Below, one piece after another: positions 57,901-64,000 of a stretch of DNA of 64,000 bases. Position 1 is the first letter of the stretch, and each line of letters opens with the position of its first letter. The notes under the pieces are model-generated. The model had not been told where the DNA came from and did no database searches. It was given only the letters and a program-made list of their open reading frames with translations. This DNA is from Siphonodentalium dalli (taxonomy: Eukaryota > Mollusca > Scaphopoda > Gadilida > Siphonodentaliidae): positions 70,037,980 to 70,101,979 of the forward strand of contig CP136063.1 in the NCBI GenBank assembly GCA_032622095.1. Reading direction: 5' to 3'. The translations under genes and the position numbers were made by a program.

Positions 57901-57980
57901 ATATATACACTTACCGTTTATCTGCTTTAGTGGGCGCCGCCATCTTGGAATGTCCGAACCTAAACGGGTATCCGACAGTG
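54921..57980. mobile_element. 3,060-bp DNA element with ~560-bp terminal inverted repeats and 5-bp target duplication
   Basis: Inserted in copy 2 only. The empty site in copy 1 (41771-41775) has a single ATATC, whereas here ATATC stands at 54916-54920 and 57981-57985. The termini read CACTGTCGGATACCCG inward on both strands. The inverted repeats extend to about 55480 and 57400 with few mismatches. Their inner part carries four reiterated subterminal motifs of the GTTCAGGTTCGGACA type (55332-55425; complement at 57450-57575). The interior of about 1.9 kb has only short frames (longest about 90-100 codons), none recognisable as a transposase, so it is probably non-autonomous. A 5-bp duplication with CAC-initial ends is known for Transib/ProtoRAG-type elements. 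CMC-type elements also start CACT but make shorter duplications. Placement is open. Confidence 0.85.
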
Positions 57981-59655
57981 ATATCTACAAATGAGATCTT
58001 ATATGTTTATCTAGAAAAAAAAGACTCAGGCCATCCTGGGCTGGCCCCTATCATAGTACACATGAATACATATGGAAACGCCAAAAGCAATGAACAGATG
58101 GCAAATGAAACAACGTTAACGTTCATTTAGATGTTAAACGAACAATTACCAGTAAGTTACATGTAAGTATATGTTATTTCCCGAGCTGTCGGGCATTCTG
58201 AACAATAATTCAACGAGGCGGAGTCGAGTTAATTATTGTTCCGAATGCCCGTCAGCGAGGGGAAAATCTTTCTTAATCCACAGAAATACCAGTAATAAAT
58301 CCACATACATCGCGTCCAATACCACAAAAGTTCTAGAAAAATTAAGTTCGATCATATAGTACAGGGGATGTAAAATATTGAGCCATAAACCCAAGATATA
58401 TACAATCGGGAGATGTAGCGGATATGTGGTACAATTCCATGTTACAGAACTGCAACAAAGATGCAACTGAGCAAAGTTACATTAAATGCCAAATAATTTT
58501 CAACTCTCATTAATTTTGTAAAATAAAATATTGATTTTTGGTACATTTTACTATTGCCATATATATACATCTATATTTATCTGTCTTCTTATTTTTCTGC
58601 TTCTTCTGCTTCTTCTCCTTCTTCGGTCTTCTTTTATGTTTATGTTTATAAATCACACTTAGCACTTTGTAAATATTGCACATCTCACCAGTAACACGTG
58701 AACTCATGTCTTAGAGATTAAAGCATAGCGGCATAGCATAGCATAGCATAGCATAGCAGGGTGAAGTTGGCTTAGATATATTTGTTTCTACTAATTTGGT
58801 ACACATTAAACGGGGAATCTTGAAATATAAACATGTATAGTGGTTTAACATGACCCACATGATAACATGATGCATCACATACTGTTTGTATTGGCAGAGG
58901 GGCTCCACAAGTTGACAAGACGTGTGCCCCGATCCCTTCTGTATTATTATATGAAAATAAAATATATTTCAAGTCATGCATCTCACACAGTGTTTGGTTT
59001 GATGTAAACAGTATTTATTCCATATAATTCAATACAATATATGTTACAAAATGTGAATCATGAATATGGGTTTATGGAGGGGATCCGACATCAAGCATTA
59101 AGCTTATGGGGGTCGTTTCCGATTACGTGTGAATAGGCCCACATTGTGAGAAGGATAACATACTAATAGGTAGTTAAGTTCATACTAATTTTAGAAGATC
59201 AATGTTGGTATATATGTTATTTAGCTACTCACAGTGTGGGCTGGATCGATAGATATATCAAAATGAGATTTTTTCTTCTTATGGAATAATAGAAAGAAAT
59301 TGAGTGAAAATAGATTTAGTATAGCGGAACGAAGTATAGATCGGTATAGACAAGAGTGTGAGGTGACATATCAAACGTTTGTGAGTCTGATATGCAGTAT
59401 AGGGAGGGGATATGGGGAGTGTAAATGATAAGCTATTGCTTTTAATTTCTGCACTAATTTTGTGTTCTGGCCACTATCGATTGGATTTGTACGAATATAT
59501 AATAGCATCAACATTAATATTTATATTTCTCACGCGATTTTTGACGATATGCATCGATTTGATAACTGTTAGATGATATGCCTGTTCGTGGTTCAAGCGG
59601 AAGTCCTTGGTTTGTGGTCAAGATTTATTTAAATCTTTTTGTACGAATAATGTAC
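57981..59655. other. Duplicated non-coding DNA between the 3-kb element and LINE copy B
   Basis: It matches 41776-43440. Differences include a 4-bp A-run insertion near 58016, a 6-bp repeat near 58640 and fewer GCATA units at about 58726-58757. No gene. Confidence 0.6.
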
Positions 59656-62600
59656 TTCTGAACTTCTCGGAAAATCGTTATGTTATCTTCCTGAGACAGT
59701 TCATTAGACCATGTAGAAGTATATTGGTGGTAATGTTACATATATCAGATACTTCGTTCATAAATGACAGTCGCTGTGCATTGTATGATTGGCATTCAAT
59801 TAAATAATGTTCTGTGTCCTCTACTTCACCACAGGTACACTTGGGTTGGTCGGCAATGATGTTAAAATATTTGTGGTAATTCAGATTGCTACAATTTAAT
59901 CTGAGGCGGGCATGCAAAATTTGCGCTTCACGCGTGTTAGCGTGGTATAACCATTTAGGGGTCATCTGTCGTTTTGGTTCCAGAGAATTTGAGAAAGTTG
60001 CCAGTGAGTCCATGGCTACCTTGTTCGTATCTAGGTTGTTCCACAAAAATTTTGTTGATGGGAGAAACGATTTTTTGTAATATTCATAGTCAAAACTAGG
60101 GACCATAAGCATGCTAGACTGTCTATTTTCACGTTGTGATATCTGTCCGTGAGTAGGGGGAACTAGGTTTCTGAGATAGACAGGTGGTTGACCTTTCACC
60201 ATTTTATAAAATAATTTTAGTTTATATTTTTTCCGTCGTGATTTAAGGGTTTCCCAACTTGTTTCTCTAAGAAGAGATACATTACTGACAGACCTAGTCG
60301 CGCCTGTCACAATACGAGCTGCCTCGTATTGTATATCTTCGATGTTGTCAGATTCTTGCTGGCTACAACCATCCCAGATAACACAAGAATATTCGAGGAT
60401 TTACCTTATCATTGTAAAATAACATTTTTCGAGAGCGGCTCTGTCGAGATAGAATCGATATTTTCTCAAGAGGGAAATGCGGTTTTCATCACTTGTTCAA
60501 TATGGGGTCCCCAGTTTCCTGTTTTACTCAAAGTAACTCCAATATGTTTATGGGTATCTACTTCTTCAATAGGCTGTTGGTTCATGAACAGCGTTGGGCG
60601 AACAAGCTTCGTACGTTTCCGAGTGCATGTCAATGCTTCTGTTTTTAGAGCATTAAACTTGACAAGCCATTTAGAGGACCACGATTCTAGTCTATTGATA
60701 TCATGCTGTAAAATAGTCGCTCCTATGTTTGGGTCGTCGATGACAAGTGCGAGTGAAGTGTCGTCGGCGAAAAGCCGAATGGCACATGCCTTATTTTCAA
60801 CTATGTCATTGATAAAGACAAGAAATAGTACTGGCCCCAGGACCGATCATTGGGGCACTCCCGCTGTTATATTTCCCCATGCAGATTGGCCAGAGGTTAA
60901 AACAACACGTTGCTGGTGGTCCTATAGATACGATCTGAACCATTGCAGTAAATTATTGCGGATTCCTACAGAATGAAGTTTAAAGAGTAGGCCTTCGTGC
61001 CAAACTTTGTCGAAAGCTTTGCTGATATCGAAAAATAGTAACCGTACATCGTGTCCCTGTTCTATGATCTACTAAGATTGTCATATATGCCACATAATTG
61101 ATATGAAGTTGAATCGGCCGGCACGAATCCTGACTGATGTTTGGTTAAAATGTTGTTCATCTGGAGGTGAGTCATGAAGTGTTTAGTAATACATTTTTCA
61201 AACAACTTACTGAGGCAGCTTAGTAGTGAGATTGGGCGATAGTTTTCAGGATTACTACGATCTCCTTTCTTGTGTATGGGGACAACGTTTACTCGTTTCC
61301 ACTCAGGCGGAAAATATGATTCGCGCAAAAAACGATTAAAAATCTGTGAGAGGGGCGTGCTGAGACGTAGGCAGTTCTTCAGCAGGCGCGGGCTGATTAT
61401 ATCGGGACCAGAAGCCTTATCGTGCTGAAGTTCTTTCAATGTGTTATAGACTTCTAATTCCGAAATTTCAATGGTTTGCAATATAGTAAGATTGGGGTCA
61501 TCTTCGATTATGTCTGGGGTTTTACTGGGTCTATCTATAGAGGCAATGCTACAGAAGTAATTATTAAGCACTGTGGATTTTTCGTCATCTGACGAAACAA
61601 CATTGCCCTGCCAAATCAGGGGAGGTACATTATCGTTCCTATTTTGTGTGAGGCGTTTGAATGTTTTCCACCACTTGCCGTCCGCCGTATTGGGAATTTT
61701 TCAAAATTTCTTGTACTTTTAGTAGATGAATACTTTTGGCTGTTCTAACTTCGGATATTATTACGTTACGAGCTTTTCGATATTTAGTCCAAATGGTGGG
61801 GGTATTAACTCTTTTTGCTGTTTGGTGAATTCTTTTTCGTTGTCTATATTTAGATACTTAATCCGTGGATTCATCCATTCAGGCTCGACTCGGCTAAATG
61901 GTATTGTTCTATGTGGAATATATTTACGCATAAGTTCTGTTATTTTTTCAGTTAATGTACAACAAACATTTTCAATTGCTACATTACGGAAAGTTTTGGC
62001 CCATTCCGGTGATTGTATGCTCGTTCATGCTGGTGAAGTTTGCTTGATCATAGAGGTAGACAGTGCGTTTGTTATGTTTTTCGTGTCTGAGTGGGTCACA
62101 TAAAGATATTTTGACGTAGACGGGGACATGGTAGCGGATCAAGTTACAGAAAAAGGATTCTAGTGTGCCACTTTCCTTTTTAAGACAGTTGTCATTGATA
62201 AGAATGACGTCTATGAGCGTTTCTGAATATTCAGTGAAATTTGTCGAGTCTTTGATAACTTGATCAAGAGTGAACTGGGTACATATAGAGGATACTTTTG
62301 TCTTTGCGAGATTGAATTGATTTTCATTCAGATCGCCACATATCACTATTTTATGAGTTGGATGAGCATTAGCTACATCACTAATATTTCCTTCTATGTC
62401 TTTCCAGCATTTGGTATTTGGTGGGCGATAAAATGTACCGACTAACACGTTTGGGCCATTCATTGAGATTTCGATCCATATATTCTCTAAAGTTATTTTC
62501 TCTAAGTCCGCTCTTCGTTTAAATGCAAAGTTATTTTTAACATAAACTATTACACCACCTCCGACTGTGTCGGTTTTTCTATCTCTTCGTTCGGGTTCGT

Positions 62601-63126
62601 GGAAACCTCTTATGAATAGGTCATTTTGATCAGTTTTTTCACCTAGCCAGGACTCCGTAAAATCACACACATCGAAATTTTGTATCTATATAGAGAGAAC
62701 GTCAAGTTTTGGGATTATGCTCTGCACATTTAAGTGGAAAATTGATAACTCCGAATCAAGCCGAGGCCCAGGATTAGGTAAAATGTTGCCAGATATTATT
62801 AACAGCTGTCTGAACCATGCTGGTATTCCAGTTATGTTCCTATATCTGGGTGTGTTTATTGGATTTCCAGTTCTATTAAATTTAGCATGGTGCATTGATA
62901 TGTTAGTATAGTTCACAATCGACATGATAAGTAGTATGATACGGCTTTGATTTGGCTTGTGCCTTTAATTACTAGTTTTAAGAAATGGAGAAGTAATTTC
63001 GATGAATGCGAGTCAAAGCGCTCTTTACGTTTCGCATACCGCGCGCGGGAATAGAATGTGCCTACCCTCGAGCGGTAGTAGTTATCCAGGATCATGTTGT
63101 TTGGTTTGGTTTGGTTTGTGCACCGT
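59655..63126 (-). pseudogene. Decayed CR1/L2-like LINE ORF2 (copy B)
   Basis: Paralogue of the LINE at 43440-47395 without the MITE. Minus-strand pieces are an N-terminal region at 63095-62913, then (shifted) the NPGP motif and HLNVQSIIPK at 62925-62686. The endonuclease follows at 62670-61984, then linker and reverse transcriptase at about 61800-61062, motif A and FADD (60771-60760) across shared stops, and the C-terminal part at 60310-59678. Breaks found only here are a one-base deletion near 62937, a stop at 62686-62688 and a one-base insertion near 61696. The W next to motif A is intact here. Breaks common to both copies (the GVPQ-box stop, the frameshift near 61062, the stop before ILEYSCVVW) predate the duplication. 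The endonuclease end motif also reads RYH. Confidence 0.9.
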
Positions 63127-63246
63127 ATAACACATGAGTATATATATGGATGGCCGGTCTACTAACGTATTATACTTCCCGTTCCATGGGACGTTACTCC
63201 ATAAATTATGATACTGCTTCCCAAACAGAACGAGGTATATTATATG

Positions 63247-63688
63247 ATTACACTGGTGTAAATGTTTTCCATAGGTCTCAGTGCTAACGTTTTAGCGTTT
63301 ACTGTTGGCTATATAAATATTGCTTTTTTTAATCTGAAAAAATTGACATTTGGGGAAACTTTTTACACAAAAAAATCATATCTGTCTAGCAGGAAATTCG
63401 CCTTTAAATCTTGTGATTTCGTAACTAGTGTCAGATCCGCTTAAAAAAATACTGTCATATTTTAGACCACACCAAAAAATTCAAACTTCACTACAAAAGG
63501 TTAATTCCTGTGCCAATGGCTATTTTACCTATGAGAAACCATAGGGAAGAGGTGTGATGAGTTTTTTATGCAAAAAAGCACACAATGCTATTGACCAATC
63601 AGGGCCCAGTGTCTATTTTATTCTCTCCTATACATTCCTCCCGCACCCGCTAGATGTCACTCCGAACCCTATTTACACCAGTGTAACC
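63247..63688. mobile_element. Short TIR element (ACACTGGTGTAAAT family), complete copy
   Basis: The left end TTACACTGGTGTAAATG and right end ATTTACACCAGTGTAA are complementary. The subterminal CATAGGTCTCAGTGCTAACG relates it to 1516-1976. In copy 1 the matching locus (47517 onward) lacks the right end, best explained by a deletion there. Confidence 0.65.
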
Positions 63689-64000
63689 TAAAGCAATAGC
63701 CCGCTTTTCGCGAAATAATTGTAACTCCCTACATTTCTTCAGAAGTACCAATCAATGGAAAAAATGTGTTCAAAAACAATATCACTTCTGTGGTTCTTTA
63801 TTTATCACACACAATTTAACACCACCCCTTTAATACATTATGCATCAAAAAAGCACAATTTTCCACCACAAGTCATGTTCAGGCCCCATTTTAACACAGT
63901 TTTTGGGGTCTGGTATTGCAAACTTGGACCAGATATGGAAGACTGTACCAGATTCTTTCCATGACAGAGATTCTGGTGATGTGAGGTCATTGAGTCCAGA
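63689..64000. other. Duplicated downstream sequence, cut by the window end
   Basis: It matches 47912-48160. No gene. The duplication continues past the window edge. Confidence 0.6.

Larger units (their letters stand above)
49994..64000. repeat. Segmental duplication, copy 2 (runs off the window)
   Basis: Direct repeat of 36809-48160. Differences from copy 1 include an insertion at 50633-51258 and replacement of the G-run region by 51562-51842. The TLR start region and first half are replaced by 51954-52302. A 3,060-bp element is present at 54921-57980 and the MITE in the LINE is absent. Coding and non-coding parts remain nearly identical, so the event is recent. Confidence 0.9.

Noticed and set aside
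60329-60976. 215-codon plus-strand frame
   Set aside because: It lies antisense to the reverse-transcriptase region of LINE copy B and its equivalent in copy A is shorter and broken.
1-64000. tRNA or rRNA genes
   Set aside because: No cloverleaf with A and B boxes and no rRNA-like conserved stretch was noticed on reading; a dedicated scan was not possible.

Overview
The window reads as nuclear DNA of an invertebrate animal. It is AT-rich, gene-poor and packed with decayed non-LTR retrotransposons, short inverted-repeat DNA elements and minisatellites. It also carries introns with GT/AG borders and an intronless Toll-like receptor (TLR) reading frame. The mix of a TLR, a CR1/L2-like LINE, very many TTAA-flanked elements and frequent ACATGTA-type AT-rich sequence would fit a marine lophotrochozoan such as a mollusc. 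That is an inference and no marker fixes the species.

1-32.7 kb: mostly repeats, plus exons of what looks like one minus-strand gene of about 27 kb. A start exon lies at 32700-32658, a transmembrane exon at 24152-24032, a charged candidate exon at 11259-11122 and an acidic terminal exon with stop at 5388-5212. Together they suggest a small single-pass membrane protein, with at least one exon missing from the model. Around them are a decayed reverse transcriptase (6335-7386), a LINE C-terminal fragment (19712-20023), two arrays of a roughly 180-bp repeat (480-1250, 16385-17260), a two-phase minisatellite (10341-11152), a CAT/CAC microsatellite (30319-30620) and many foldback or TTAA/TA-flanked elements.

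32.7-38.3 kb: a G/C-tract foldback, a LINE relic, a duplicated 15-bp-unit minisatellite, and the 5' flank of the TLR.

38.3-64 kb: a large direct duplication. Copy 1 (36809 to beyond 48160) holds a complete 774-codon TLR (38311-40635) and, on the opposite strand, a decayed CR1/L2-like LINE. Copy 2 (49994 to the window end) repeats all of this, but the TLR promoter-proximal DNA, start codon, signal peptide and first 282 codons are gone. They are replaced by about 350 bp of other sequence, leaving a 488-codon open frame with the last LRRs, transmembrane segment and TIR domain. The shared TLR parts differ at only four bases that I can see, so the duplication is very recent, or the two copies are alleles assembled in tandem. 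Comparing the copies shows dated insertions: a 470-bp TTAA element only in copy 1's LINE, and a 3,060-bp element with roughly 560-bp terminal inverted repeats and a 5-bp target duplication only in copy 2. Both have intact empty sites in the other copy.
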